In this document: positions 27,382 to 36,501 of the stretch, piece by piece
Layout of the letters: every line of letters begins with the position of its first letter
How positions within the stretch are numbered: the first letter of the stretch is position 1
Source: Bacteroidaceae bacterium
GTDB taxonomy: Bacteria; Bacteroidota; Bacteroidia; Bacteroidales; Bacteroidaceae
Length of the DNA stretch: 64,000 nt
NCBI GenBank assembly: GCA_017398805.1
Contig: JAFQEZ010000098.1
Location: 29,236 to 93,235 of the forward strand
Direction of reading: 5' to 3'
Notes under the pieces: model-generated
What the model was told of the DNA's origin: nothing
What the model saw: only the letters and a program-made list of their open reading frames with translations
The model's database searches: none
Program-made: the position numbers and the translations under genes

Positions 27382-29913
27382 GTGGAAAAGACAACCTACA
27401 CTTACGATGATGCCTTCAAGGCAGCACTTGATTACTTCGGCGGTGATGAGCTCGCTGCAAGAGTATGGGTCAACAAGTATGCAGTCAAGGACTCTTTCGG
27501 CAACATATACGAGAAGAGCCCCGAAGATATGCATTGGCGTATCGCAAATGAGATTGCACGCGTAGAGGCGCAATACAAGAACCCGATGAGTGCGCAGGAG
27601 ATTTTTGATCTTCTCGACCACTTCAAATATATTGTTCCGTCGGGCAGCCCTATGACAGGTATCGGAAACGACTTCCAGATTGCCTCACTATCGAACTGCT
27701 TCGTTATCGGCATGGAGGGAAAGGCAGACTCATACGGCGGAATCATCCGCGTCGACGAGGAGCAGGTACAGCTCATGAAGCGCCGTGGCGGTGTAGGACA
27801 CGACCTTTCACACATTCGCCCTAAAGGTTCTCCGGTAAAGAACTCCGCTCTCACATCAACCGGCCTCGTCCCATTCATGGAGCGTTACTCAAACTCTACA
27901 CGCGAAGTTGCTCAGGATGGACGTAGAGGCGCACTGATGCTGAGCGTATCAATAAAGCACCCTGATGCAGAAGCGTTCATTGACGCAAAGATGACAGAGG
28001 GCAAGGTTACCGGTGCCAATGTATCGGTAAAAATCGACGACGAATTCATGAAAGCTGTAACCGAACAGCAACCATATACACAGCAATACCCCATAAACGG
28101 AGAGAATCCGCTATATACAAAAGAGATAAACGCCAACCAGCTATGGAACAAGATTATCCATAATGCGTGGAAGTCGGCAGAGCCGGGCGTACTATTCTGG
28201 GACACCATTCAGCGCGAGTCGATTCCTGACTGCTATGCAGACCTCGGCTTCGAGACCGTATCGACCAACCCTTGTGGTGAAATCCCTCTATGCCCATACG
28301 ATTCTTGCCGCCTCATAGCAATCAATCTCTACTCATATGTGGTAAATCCGTTCACACCCGAGGCATACTTTGACTTTGAGCTTTTCAAGGAGCATGCGAC
28401 TAAGACACAACGCATAATGGATGATATCATTGACCTTGAACTTGAAAAGATCAAGGCAATTCAGGAGAAGATCGAGAGCGATCCTGAAAGCGAAGAGGTC
28501 AAAGGAGCCGAGAGGAAATTGTGGGAGAAGATTGCACGCAAGAGCAGCATGGGACGTCGTACCGGCGTTGGTATTACAGCCGAGGGCGACATGCTTGCAG
28601 CCATGGGCTTGAGATACGGCAGTAAAGAGGCCGTAGAGTTCTCGGAACAGGTACACAAGACATTGGCACTCGCCGCATACGGTTCATCAGTGAAACTTGC
28701 CGAGGAGCGCGGAGCATTCGAGATATTCAATATCAAGCGCGAGGAGAACAATCCATTCATCAACCGCTTGCGCGAGGCTGACCCGGCGCTTTACGAGAAC
28801 ATGAAGAAGTTCGGACGCAGAAACATTGCCTGCCTCACCATTGCACCTACAGGCACAGTGAGTATCATGACACAGACCACATCTGGTATCGAGCCTGTAT
28901 TCATGCCTGTATACAAGCGCCGCAGGAAGGTCAACCCCAATGATCCTGCAGTACATGTGGACTTCACGGATGAAAACGGTGATGCATTTGAGGAGTACGT
29001 AGTATACCACCACAAGTTTGTTGAGTGGATGCAGAAGAGTGGCATCGACACCACAAAGCGCTACACACAGGCCGAAATAGACGGCATCGTGGCACGTTCA
29101 CCATACGCAAAGGCAACATCCAATGATATTGACTGGCTTGCGAAGGTTGAGATGCAGGGACGTATCCAGAAGTGGGTTGACCACTCAATCAGTGTAACCA
29201 TCAACCTGCCTAATAACGTTGACGAAAAATTGGTAAATGATCTCTACGTTACAGCATGGAAATGCGGTTGCAAGGGATGCACAGTATACCGCGACGGTTC
29301 ACGTGCCGGAGTCCTCGTATCGACCGAGAGCAAGAAGGAGAAAAAAGAAGCCGAGGTTGCAAAACCCACAATAACAGAAGTGCGTCCTGTAATTCTTGAA
29401 GCAGATGTTGTACGATTCCAGAACAACAAAGAGAAATGGGTGGCATTCATCGGTCTTCTGGACGGTGAACCATACGAAATCTTTACCGGACAGCAGGATG
29501 ACGAGGATGGCATTCCATTGCCTAAGAACGTCACACGCGGTATAATCATCAAACACACGAATGAGGACGGCACAAAGCGCTATGACTTCCAGTTCGAGAA
29601 CAAAATAGGTTACAAAACTACAATCGAAGGACTATCTGAGCGATTCAACCCCGAATTCTGGAATTACGCCAAACTCATTTCAGGTGTATTGAGATATAAG
29701 ATGCCTATTGACCAGGTAATCAAACTCATATCATCGCTTGAACTTGCATCGGACAACATCAACACCTGGAAAAATGGCGTTGAGCGTGCGCTGAAACGTT
29801 ACATCAAGGATGGTACATCTGCAGCCGAGAAGTGCCCGAACTGCAAACAGCAGCTTATATTTGAGGAAGGTTGCCTCCACTGCCCTGGATGCGGATACTC
29901 AAAATGCGGATAA
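27382..29913 (+). CDS. nrdJ: Adenosylcobalamin-dependent (class II) ribonucleotide reductase
   Basis: The enzyme makes deoxyribonucleotides with a B12-generated radical, so it works with or without oxygen. The start is GTG at 27382. Family marks are the substrate-site Cys in IASLSNCFVIG, NSTREVAQDGRRGALML, the NPCGEIPL active-site block with the radical Cys, and IAPTGTVSIMTQTTSGIEP. After the catalytic core, an extra domain at about residues 650-800 is followed by a zinc-ribbon-like CPNC...CPGC tail with the terminal YSKCG cysteine. At 843 residues it is the large form. It stands alone between promoter and terminator. Confidence 0.95.
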   Translation: MEKTTYTYDDAFKAALDYFGGDELAARVWVNKYAVKDSFGNIYEKSPEDMHWRIANEIARVEAQYKNPMSAQEIFDLLDHFKYIVPSGSPMTGIGNDFQIASLSNCFVIGMEGKADSYGGIIRVDEEQVQLMKRRGGVGHDLSHIRPKGSPVKNSALTSTGLVPFMERYSNSTREVAQDGRRGALMLSVSIKHPDAEAFIDAKMTEGKVTGANVSVKIDDEFMKAVTEQQPYTQQYPINGENPLYTKEINANQLWNKIIHNAWKSAEPGVLFWDTIQRESIPDCYADLGFETVSTNPCGEIPLCPYDSCRLIAINLYSYVVNPFTPEAYFDFELFKEHATKTQRIMDDIIDLELEKIKAIQEKIESDPESEEVKGAERKLWEKIARKSSMGRRTGVGITAEGDMLAAMGLRYGSKEAVEFSEQVHKTLALAAYGSSVKLAEERGAFEIFNIKREENNPFINRLREADPALYENMKKFGRRNIACLTIAPTGTVSIMTQTTSGIEPVFMPVYKRRRKVNPNDPAVHVDFTDENGDAFEEYVVYHHKFVEWMQKSGIDTTKRYTQAEIDGIVARSPYAKATSNDIDWLAKVEMQGRIQKWVDHSISVTINLPNNVDEKLVNDLYVTAWKCGCKGCTVYRDGSRAGVLVSTESKKEKKEAEVAKPTITEVRPVILEADVVRFQNNKEKWVAFIGLLDGEPYEIFTGQQDDEDGIPLPKNVTRGIIIKHTNEDGTKRYDFQFENKIGYKTTIEGLSERFNPEFWNYAKLISGVLRYKMPIDQVIKLISSLELASDNINTWKNGVERALKRYIKDGTSAAEKCPNCKQQLIFEEGCLHCPGCGYSKCG

Positions 29914-29951
29914 GGAATATTTCATAATTAGTAAATAAATAAGTTGCCAGT

Positions 29952-29987
29952 AAGGGGTCTTTAAGCAGTTAGAGACCCCTTGCGTTT
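29952..29987 (+). terminator. Intrinsic terminator after nrdJ
   Basis: AAGGGGTCT (29952-29960) pairs with AGACCCCTT (29973-29981), followed by GCGTTTT. It separates nrdJ from folB. Confidence 0.75.
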
Positions 29988-30051
29988 TAAAGAGAGACAA
30001 ATTACAGCGCAATATACAAGCAACAACGATTATCTAAAGAGAAGATTCAAG

Positions 30052-30420
30052 ATGCAGACGACGGCTTACACAATAGAACTCAAACAGATACACCTATATG
30101 CGCATCACGGCGTAATGGAGCAGGAGAGAAGCATTGGAGCATGGTTTACCATTGACATCGCACTTGAAATAGGAGATAACAGCTGCATGGATAGCGACGA
30201 CATCAATGGAACTGTCAGCTACGCAGACGTATACAGCATTATTCGTCGCGAAATGGAACACCCCTCGCAGTTGCTCGAGAATGTCTGCTACCGTATAAGC
30301 CAAGCGCTCTACAGCGCATTTCCACAGATTACAGGCATTAGGATCTCACTTGCAAAAGATACACCACCCATGGGAGGCGACAGGCTGAATGCCTCTGTCA
30401 CCATAACCAGCAAAAGATAG
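30052..30420 (+). CDS. folB: Dihydroneopterin aldolase
   Basis: FolB cleaves 7,8-dihydroneopterin to 6-hydroxymethyl-dihydropterin and glycolaldehyde in folate synthesis. The start is ATG 30052 (MQTTAYTIELKQIHLYAHHGV); upstream codons in the open frame come from the preceding terminator. YAHHGVMEQER holds the family signature, the catalytic Glu lies in the VMEQERSIG segment, and the Lys of ISLAKDTPPMGG is the second active-site residue. The 122-residue length is standard for this octameric enzyme. It is monocistronic, convergent with rnc. Confidence 0.93.
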   Translation: MQTTAYTIELKQIHLYAHHGVMEQERSIGAWFTIDIALEIGDNSCMDSDDINGTVSYADVYSIIRREMEHPSQLLENVCYRISQALYSAFPQITGIRISLAKDTPPMGGDRLNASVTITSKR

Positions 30421-30425
30421 GATAA

Positions 30426-30457
30426 GCGAACGCACTGCCGTAAGGCAGTGCGTTCGC
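30426..30457. terminator. Strong stem between folB and rnc
   Basis: A perfect 14-bp stem (30426-30439 with 30444-30457) closes on a GTAA loop. It sits between convergent genes and could serve both, although the T-tracts are poor. Confidence 0.7.
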
Positions 30458-30480
30458 TTGTTATGGAGGTCTTCTTTATA

Positions 30481-31218
30481 TTATTTTATACCAAGGCCGG
30501 CTATCGCTTGGCGGGCGGCTTTCTGTTGGCTCTCACGTTTTGAGAAGCCGTCGCCTGTACCTTGCACTTCACCATCCACAAGAACCTCACTTACAAAAAA
30601 GGCACCATCCTTACGCAGTTCTTCACTCACCACGCGGAATTCGACCTCCTTATGGCTCCTCTGAGACCATTCGATCAGGCGGCTTTTATAGTTCTTGTCC
30701 GACTTTGCAATCTGCTCGATATCCTTCAAACGGGAGAAGACCCTATCAAGAAGGAACCTGCGACAGTGTTTATACCCTTTGTCAATATATATCGCTCCAA
30801 TCAGCGCTTCAAGCGCATTACCGTATATATAACTGTTATGCTGTTGGGAAATACCGCAAGAATCGACAAATTTGTCGATGCCAATCTCTACGGCAAGTTC
30901 ATTCAACCGCTCACGACATACAAGATTGCTTCGCGACTTTGTAAGGAAGCCTTCGCGTTCTCTGCGGAATTTTGAATAGAGGAAGTCTGCTGTTACAGAG
31001 CTGAGCACGGCATCACCCAAGAACTCAAGACGCTCATTACAACCCAGCTTACGGGAGCCGGAAGCTTGCGAACTATGCGTCAAGGCAGTTTTATAAAGAG
31101 ATATTTTCCCAGGTACAAAACCCAATATCGAATATAACAAAAGATAAGACTCCCTATCCTTGTGGGATAGAAGCCTTATCTTGTCAATTATCCTTTTCAA
31201 ATATCTGTTAGCCTTCAA
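30481..31218 (-). CDS. rnc: Ribonuclease III
   Basis: RNase III cuts double-stranded RNA, including rRNA precursors. The catalytic signature NERLEFLGDAVLSS lies near residue 61, with the second catalytic Glu in ALEALIGAIYIDKG. The C-terminal double-stranded RNA-binding domain runs from about residue 170 (KSRLIEWSQRSHKEVEF) to KRESQQKAARQAIAGLGI. The 245-residue length is normal for Bacteroidetes. Its start overlaps the fabF stop by 11 bases, and the order acpP-fabF-rnc is the conserved one. A pfkA gene, which often follows in Bacteroides, is absent. Confidence 0.96.
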   Translation of the reverse strand: MKANRYLKRIIDKIRLLSHKDRESYLLLYSILGFVPGKISLYKTALTHSSQASGSRKLGCNERLEFLGDAVLSSVTADFLYSKFRREREGFLTKSRSNLVCRERLNELAVEIGIDKFVDSCGISQQHNSYIYGNALEALIGAIYIDKGYKHCRRFLLDRVFSRLKDIEQIAKSDKNYKSRLIEWSQRSHKEVEFRVVSEELRKDGAFFVSEVLVDGEVQGTGDGFSKRESQQKAARQAIAGLGIK

Positions 31219-32470
31219 TTTTCTTAAACGCTATGCTTGCATTGTGTCCACCGAAACCGAATGTATTTGACAACGCGACCTTCACTTCCCTTTTCTGGGC
31301 CTTGTTGAAGGTAAAGTTCATGCGATAGTCAATTTCCGGATCCTCATCACCCTCTTCGTGATTTATAGTGGGCGGTATAATACCGTCCCTGACTGCCAAA
31401 ACAGTCAAAACAGCCTCTATGGCACCTGCTGCACCTAAAAGGTGTCCTGTCATTGACTTTGTTGAACTGATATTCAACTTATAGGCATGGTCGCCGAAGA
31501 GAGTAGCAATAGCCTTGGCCTCTGCAATGTCACCTGCGTATGTAGATGTGCCGTGTACATTGATGTAGTCTACATCATTTATCGAGAGACCGGCCTCATC
31601 GAGCGCAGCCTTCATTACACGGCATGCACCTTCGCCCTCGGGATGAGGTGCTGTAATATGATATGCATCTGCCGTAAGGCCTGTACCTGCAATTTCTGCA
31701 TATATCTTCGCTCCACGGGCAACAGCATGCTCATACTCCTCAAGGATGAGTGTTGCAGCACCTTCGGCCATCACAAAACCGTCACGGCTCTTGCTGAACG
31801 GACGTGATGCCCCTTTCGGGTCATCATTCCTTACAGACAATGCGTGCATCGCATTGAATGCACCTACACCGGTCTGACATATTGCAGCCTCCGCACCTCC
31901 GGCAATGATGACATCAGCTCTTCCCAAACGTATCTGGTCATAAGCATCAATTATCGCATTACTTGATGAAGCACAAGCCGATGTAGTCACGTAGTTGGGA
32001 CCTTTAAGCCCATAGCGTATCGATATGATACCGGCAGTCATATCCGATATCATCTTTGTCATAAGAAATGGGGAGAATCTTGGACCTGATTCCTGATTTA
32101 GCGCATATGCGCGCATCTCATCCTCAAGAGCACTGAGTCCTCCGATACCTTCACCGTATATGACGCCAACACGCATTGTATCAACTTTCTCAAAGTCAAG
32201 GCCACTATCGTTTATAGCCTCAACTGCCGATGCGAAACCATAATGGGTATCGACATCGAGTTTGCGTACATCGCGTCTGTCCATACTTGCTGTAGGGTCA
32301 AAATCCTTGACCTCGCAAGCGAATGTTGTCTTGAAAAGGTATGTATCAAAACGAGTAATAGGTCCTGCTCCACTTACACCATTGATTGCATTCTCCCACA
32401 TAGTAGGAACATCATTGCCAATCGGCGAAACGGCACCAAGACCTGTTACAACAACTCTTCTTTGTTTCAT
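31208..32470 (-). CDS. fabF: 3-oxoacyl-[acyl-carrier-protein] synthase II
   Basis: FabF extends acyl-ACP chains with malonyl-ACP in fatty acid synthesis. The Cys-His-His triad is complete: the nucleophile in TTSACASSSNAI, the first His in NVHGTSTYAGD, and the second in STKSMTGHLLGAAG. The C terminus has the expected NTFGFGGHNASIAF. At 420 residues it is full length. It follows acpP by 33 bases and overlaps rnc, so the three are one operon expressed from the promoter upstream of acpP. Confidence 0.97.
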   Translation of the reverse strand: MKQRRVVVTGLGAVSPIGNDVPTMWENAINGVSGAGPITRFDTYLFKTTFACEVKDFDPTASMDRRDVRKLDVDTHYGFASAVEAINDSGLDFEKVDTMRVGVIYGEGIGGLSALEDEMRAYALNQESGPRFSPFLMTKMISDMTAGIISIRYGLKGPNYVTTSACASSSNAIIDAYDQIRLGRADVIIAGGAEAAICQTGVGAFNAMHALSVRNDDPKGASRPFSKSRDGFVMAEGAATLILEEYEHAVARGAKIYAEIAGTGLTADAYHITAPHPEGEGACRVMKAALDEAGLSINDVDYINVHGTSTYAGDIAEAKAIATLFGDHAYKLNISSTKSMTGHLLGAAGAIEAVLTVLAVRDGIIPPTINHEEGDEDPEIDYRMNFTFNKAQKREVKVALSNTFGFGGHNASIAFKKIEG

Positions 32471-32503
32471 CTTAGAATTGTTAGTATAGTAGGGAGAGAA
32501 GGA

Positions 32504-32746
32504 TTACTTCTCGGCAACCTTCTCCTCTACGAACTTGACAGCATCACCTACTGTCGCGATTTTCTCTGCAGCATCCTCGGGGATTGAGATACCGAACTCA
32601 TCCTCGATCTCCATAATAAGCTCTACTCTATCCAATGAGTCTGCACTCAAGTCGTTTGTAAAGTTAGCCTCAGAAGTTACCTCTGCCTCTGATACACCGA
32701 ACTTCTCAACAATAATAGCCTTAACTCTTGATTCAATTTCTGACAT
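32504..32746 (-). CDS. acpP: Acyl carrier protein
   Basis: The 80-residue acidic, helical protein carries fatty-acyl intermediates on a 4'-phosphopantetheine arm attached to Ser37 in the [12 protein letters not shown] motif. The start at 32746 ([17 protein letters not shown]) is the family start; the open frame upstream passes through the promoter and is not translated. It is first in the acpP-fabF-rnc operon. The -7 box ends about 35 bases before the start codon. Confidence 0.97.
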   Translation of the reverse strand: MSEIESRVKAIIVEKFGVSEAEVTSEANFTNDLSADSLDRVELIMEIEDEFGISIPEDAAEKIATVGDAVKFVEEKVAEK

Positions 32747-32781
32747 AGTTGTATTTTTTTGAAGATTGAACATTTTCAATG

Positions 32782-32812
32782 CAAAAGTATGATAAAAATT
32801 AGGAACTGCCAA
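32782..32812 (-). promoter_or_regulatory. Promoter for acpP-fabF-rnc
   Basis: On the minus strand TACTTTTG (32789-32782) is an exact -7 match and TTG (32812-32810) is 20 bases upstream. Confidence 0.75.
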
Positions 32813-32897
32813 GAAAGAGAGGAAAAAAATCGCTTAAAAATTGCACAAATACACATTTTTGTGCAAAACATACACCAAAAACCACCTGTTTTAACAT

Positions 32898-33947
32898 TTA
32901 ATCACTTTTGAGGCGGATTTCATACGACGAATGTTCTCTCCTCAGATTGTAATTATTTCTAAGTTCCTCAAATGCGGAAGGATTCTTTTTCAACGCAAAC
33001 GAGTCGTTTGCAGGAGAATATATCCGCAAAGCCGCAGAAGCGAAATCCGGAGCCTCAACCACCAGACCGGATGATTCCAATGGCGGCAAAGGCAGGGCCC
33101 CATCATATCCTGTATGCCGTGCAAAAGCCTCAAGAACAATCCTTGTCGCATTATATTTTCCCTCAAGCGAATAACCTGCAATATGAGGCGTTGCCAGATA
33201 CACCTTATTTAATAAATCAGTATCTATATACGGTTCACCCTCCCAGACATCAAGTACGGCATCACCGACCTTACCGCTGTCAATAGATTGCAACAGAGCC
33301 TTATTGTCCACCACCGGACCACGGGATGCGTTTATAAGAAGACGACACTTTAAAAGAGAGTTGAAAAACCGTTCGCCAGCAAGATGGAAACTCGGGAACT
33401 CACCTCCTCGGTTCAGAGTAGGATGGAATGTAATGATTTCACATTCAGCCGCAATAACATCGAGCGGCACAAATCCGTCATTTCCTTCACGTTTTGCCCT
33501 TGGAGGATCATTCCGGTAAACCTTTATGCCTTCCCTCTCAGCCCATTCCGCCACTTTGGATCCAATTTCACCGACTCCTACAACACCGATCGAGAGCCCC
33601 TTTAGCGACAACCCTCTCTCTCGCGCCCACAGATAAACTACAGATTGGACATACTGCAACACAGCCCCCGCATTGCATCCCGCCGCACTACTCCACACAA
33701 TACCGTTGTCGGCACAATATGCGGCATCAATATGGTCATAACCTATTGTTGCAGTACCGATAAAACTGATTTTACTGCCTTCAAGCAAAGACGCATCACA
33801 CCTTGTGCGGGTACGAACAAACAGCGCCTCTGCATCGGCGACATCGCCTTTTGAGATTACCACACCGGGTAGAGGAGATACATCATGCCCCATCCTTTGA
33901 AGAGCCTCACATATAAACGGGATTTTCTCGTCAACAACTATTTTCAT
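32898..33947 (-). CDS. pdxB: Erythronate-4-phosphate dehydrogenase
   Basis: PdxB oxidises 4-phosphoerythronate in the DXP-independent route to pyridoxal 5'-phosphate. The protein is a D-2-hydroxyacid dehydrogenase: the Rossmann glycine motif is in LSIGVVGVGEIGSKVAEWAE (about residue 120), the substrate Arg in LLINASRGPVVDN, and the catalytic His in YLATPHIAGYSLEGK. PHIAGYS and the C-terminal extension separate PdxB from SerA. The 349-residue length fits. It is divergent from the DUF4254 gene, with opposing promoters in a short intergenic region. Confidence 0.93.
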   Translation of the reverse strand: MKIVVDEKIPFICEALQRMGHDVSPLPGVVISKGDVADAEALFVRTRTRCDASLLEGSKISFIGTATIGYDHIDAAYCADNGIVWSSAAGCNAGAVLQYVQSVVYLWARERGLSLKGLSIGVVGVGEIGSKVAEWAEREGIKVYRNDPPRAKREGNDGFVPLDVIAAECEIITFHPTLNRGGEFPSFHLAGERFFNSLLKCRLLINASRGPVVDNKALLQSIDSGKVGDAVLDVWEGEPYIDTDLLNKVYLATPHIAGYSLEGKYNATRIVLEAFARHTGYDGALPLPPLESSGLVVEAPDFASAALRIYSPANDSFALKKNPSAFEELRNNYNLRREHSSYEIRLKSD

Positions 33948-33970
33948 TGCCCAATCACTCTAAAGTGGTA

Positions 33971-33978
33971 CAAATATA
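33971..33978 (-). promoter_or_regulatory. -7 promoter box for pdxB
   Basis: TATATTTG on the minus strand, 24 bases before the pdxB start. No TTG was found at the standard spacing, so only the -7 element is supported. Confidence 0.5.
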
Positions 33979-33997
33979 ACGACTTTTGTTGCAAAGT

Positions 33998-34029
33998 TTT
34001 GTCAATATCACAAACTTTCGTTAGTTTTG
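33998..34029 (+). promoter_or_regulatory. Promoter for the DUF4254-GT9 operon
   Basis: TTTG (33998-34001) and TAGTTTTG (34022-34029) are 20 bases apart, an ideal arrangement. The start of the first gene is 26 bases downstream. Confidence 0.75.
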
Positions 34030-34055
34030 TATGATTGAATTTAAAACAACAGAAT

Positions 34056-34667
34056 ATGAAGAGTTTCACAGAGATGAGTTGGCCTATCTTCAACCAGGCT
34101 ATCGCCGACTACCACAAGACAGATAATGTAGACACACCTATCAACAATCCCTATCCGGTAAAGAGTATCGAATACTACCTCTACCTAAAGTGCTGGATAG
34201 ATACCGTGCAATGGCACTTTGAAGACATCATACGCGACCCTGCAATCGACCCGGTAGAGGCGTTGACACTCAAGCGCCGTATCGACAAGTCGAATCAGGA
34301 CAGAACAGACCTTGTGGAACTCATAGACAGCTACTTCCTTGACACATTCAAGGATGTTGTACCTGCGGCTGATGCGACAATCAACACAGAGAGCCCTGCT
34401 TGGGCTGTCGACCGCTACTCTATCCTCTCGCTCAAGATATACCACATGCAGGAGGAGGTAGAGCGCAAGGATGTCGATGCCGAGCACATTGCAAAGTGCC
34501 AGGCCAAGCTCGACGTTCTCAAGGAACAATACAAGGACATGACCACATCAATCGGTCAACTGCTTGACGACATTGCAGCAGGGCGCAAGTACATGAAGGT
34601 CTATCGACAGATGAAGATGTACAATGACCCGGCTCTCAACCCTGTACTTTATGGATCAAAGAAATAA
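34056..34667 (+). CDS. DUF4254 domain protein
   Basis: I recognise this as the uncharacterised DUF4254 family of Bacteroidetes, all-helical, about 200 residues. The start at 34056 (MKSFTEMSWPIFNQAIADYH) follows the promoter closely. The YYLYLKCWIDTVQWHFEDIIRDP block and the RRIDKSNQDRTDLVE helix are prominent. There is no signal peptide or membrane segment, so it is cytoplasmic. It overlaps the following GT9 gene by 17 bases, a pairing I associate with LPS-core genes; its function is unknown, and a helper role for that transferase is inference. Confidence 0.85.
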   Translation: MKSFTEMSWPIFNQAIADYHKTDNVDTPINNPYPVKSIEYYLYLKCWIDTVQWHFEDIIRDPAIDPVEALTLKRRIDKSNQDRTDLVELIDSYFLDTFKDVVPAADATINTESPAWAVDRYSILSLKIYHMQEEVERKDVDAEHIAKCQAKLDVLKEQYKDMTTSIGQLLDDIAAGRKYMKVYRQMKMYNDPALNPVLYGSKK

Positions 34668-35703
34668 GGAGAGACGCACAATTCTTATCACACGTTTTTC
34701 TGCTGTTGGGGATATTGCAATGACAATTCCATTGCTTTATTCACTCAGCAGGAGTTACCCCGAACACCGTTTCGTATTCGTAAGCCGCAACAGGTTCGGA
34801 CAATTCTTCATTGACAAACCGGAAAACCTTGATTTCATCGGGATTAATCCGGCGGAGTACAAAGGTATTGCAGGGCTTTACAGACTTTACCGCGAGCTGA
34901 AGGAGAAGAGCAATCCCGACTACGTTGCAGACCTCCACGACGTACTGCGCACAAAGGTTCTGCGTTGGTACTTTATTTTGCTGGGCAAAGCAAAATGCGC
35001 ACACATAATCAAAGGACGGAAAGAGAAGAGAGCCCTCACCCGCAAAAAAGACAAATCAACTGAACAGCTCACAAGCACTTTCGAAAGATACAGGGATGTA
35101 TTCACCCGTCTTGGTTTTCCATTTGAGCCAAACTTTACGTCACTGTTCGGCAACGGCAAAGGCGACATAACAGAATTTACCTTCCTGCCTGAGAAAGGCG
35201 ATGAAAAGTGGATAGGCATAGCCCCGTTTGCACGCCACAAAGGGAAGATATACCCACTGGAAAAGATGGGGAAAGTGATTGAACTGTTGTCGGCAAAAGA
35301 GAATATCAGAATATTTTGTTTCGGGAACGGGCCTCAAGAGGAAGAGGTTGTAAACGAATGGTGCAACAAGTACCCTCGCACACACTCCTTCATAGGCAAG
35401 ACCAACTTCAACGGCGAACTAAGGCTCATCAGCCATCTTGACGTAATGATAAGCATGGACTCCGCCAACATGCACATGGCATCCCTTGCCGGAACACCCG
35501 CCATATCAATATGGGGAGCCACATCACCGCTCGCCGGTTTTCTTGGGTGGAATCAGAAGAGAAGCGACTGTTTGGAACTACCGCTCCAATGCCGCCCATG
35601 TTCAATATTCGGCAATAAGCCATGCATGCACGGCGACTACAGGTGCATGGAGATAGCACCGGAAACCGTTGCCCGGAAAGTACTCGAAAGAACAAACGCC
35701 TGA
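34651..35703 (+). CDS. Glycosyltransferase family 9 (heptosyltransferase-like)
   Basis: GT9 enzymes add heptose from ADP-heptose to the LPS inner core on the cytoplasmic face. The start at 34651 (MDQRNKERRTILITRFSAVGDIAMTIP) gives the normal N-terminal Rossmann motif; the frame is open back to 34624 inside the upstream gene. The C-terminal half has WIGIAPFARHKGKIYP and the donor-site segment MISMDSANMHMASLAGTPAISIWGATSP. The 350-residue length is typical. Whether the sugar is a heptose here is not certain. It is co-transcribed with DUF4254 and probably the methyltransferase 15 bases downstream. Confidence 0.92.
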   Translation: MDQRNKERRTILITRFSAVGDIAMTIPLLYSLSRSYPEHRFVFVSRNRFGQFFIDKPENLDFIGINPAEYKGIAGLYRLYRELKEKSNPDYVADLHDVLRTKVLRWYFILLGKAKCAHIIKGRKEKRALTRKKDKSTEQLTSTFERYRDVFTRLGFPFEPNFTSLFGNGKGDITEFTFLPEKGDEKWIGIAPFARHKGKIYPLEKMGKVIELLSAKENIRIFCFGNGPQEEEVVNEWCNKYPRTHSFIGKTNFNGELRLISHLDVMISMDSANMHMASLAGTPAISIWGATSPLAGFLGWNQKRSDCLELPLQCRPCSIFGNKPCMHGDYRCMEIAPETVARKVLERTNA

Positions 35704-35718
35704 AACCATAGAAATACC

Positions 35719-36447
35719 ATGGACAACAAGACTACCGACCAGCAAAAAGACCCGATGGGAAGGGCGATTTTTGACTATTATCATACCAAGAAAGCCGCCA
35801 AACTCCGAGTTTTTTCATCAATGTTCTACGAGGACGAAATTCCTGTAGCGACACTGTTCCGGACCTTTGAAGAGATGCCAGTGCAGGAGCAGAGAGCCAT
35901 AGAGCTTTGCCGAGGAAGGGTGCTGGACGTAGGAGCAGGATCAGGTTGTCACAGTTCGATACTTATGGAACGCGGACACGAGGTTGTTGCCATCGACATA
36001 TCGGAGCTCTCAGTAAATGTTATGAAAGAACGCGGAATTGATGCACGCACAATAAACTTCTTCGACGAGACGTTCCGGGAAAAATTCGACACTGTACTGT
36101 TGGCAATGAACGGAATTGGCATAGTTGGAAAAACCTGGCGACTTGAAGAGTTCTTCCGAAGCGCAAAAAGGTTGCTTGCCCCCGACGGACAGATTCTGCT
36201 CGACTCGTCGGACATCAAATATATTTTCATGGATGATGACGGAAGCATGGAGATAGACCTTGCTGCAGGCTATTACGGTGAGATTGATTACAAGATGCGT
36301 TACAAGAACATTACAGGGGAACCATTCGATTGGCTTTACATCGATTTTGACACACTCTCGATGTATGCCGAAGAGTACGGTTTCAGGTGCGAAAAATGCA
36401 TAGACGGAGAACACTACGACTATCTTGCAAGAATTACGGCACAATGA
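35719..36447 (+). CDS. Class I SAM-dependent methyltransferase
   Basis: The 242-residue protein has the glycine-rich SAM-binding motif I in VLDVGAGSGCHSSILMERGH (near residue 72), the acidic end of beta-2 in VVAIDISELSV, and motif IV-like KFDTVLLAMNGIGIVG. The substrate cannot be read from sequence. It follows the GT9 gene with a 15-base gap and is closed by a strong terminator, so a sugar or lipid methylation in the same surface-glycan pathway is plausible but inferred. Confidence 0.85.
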   Translation: MDNKTTDQQKDPMGRAIFDYYHTKKAAKLRVFSSMFYEDEIPVATLFRTFEEMPVQEQRAIELCRGRVLDVGAGSGCHSSILMERGHEVVAIDISELSVNVMKERGIDARTINFFDETFREKFDTVLLAMNGIGIVGKTWRLEEFFRSAKRLLAPDGQILLDSSDIKYIFMDDDGSMEIDLAAGYYGEIDYKMRYKNITGEPFDWLYIDFDTLSMYAEEYGFRCEKCIDGEHYDYLARITAQ

Positions 36448-36461
36448 TAGAACATATACAC

Positions 36462-36499
36462 CAAGCAAGAGGGTGACCCGAAAGTCATCCTCTTGCTTG
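36462..36499 (+). terminator. Stem-loop after the methyltransferase gene
   Basis: CAAGCAAGAGG (36462-36472) pairs with CCTCTTGCTTG (36489-36499), and the stem extends inward through GTGAC/GTCAT. It lacks a long T-tract but is a strong helix at the operon end. Confidence 0.7.
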
Positions 36500-36501
36500 T
36501 T

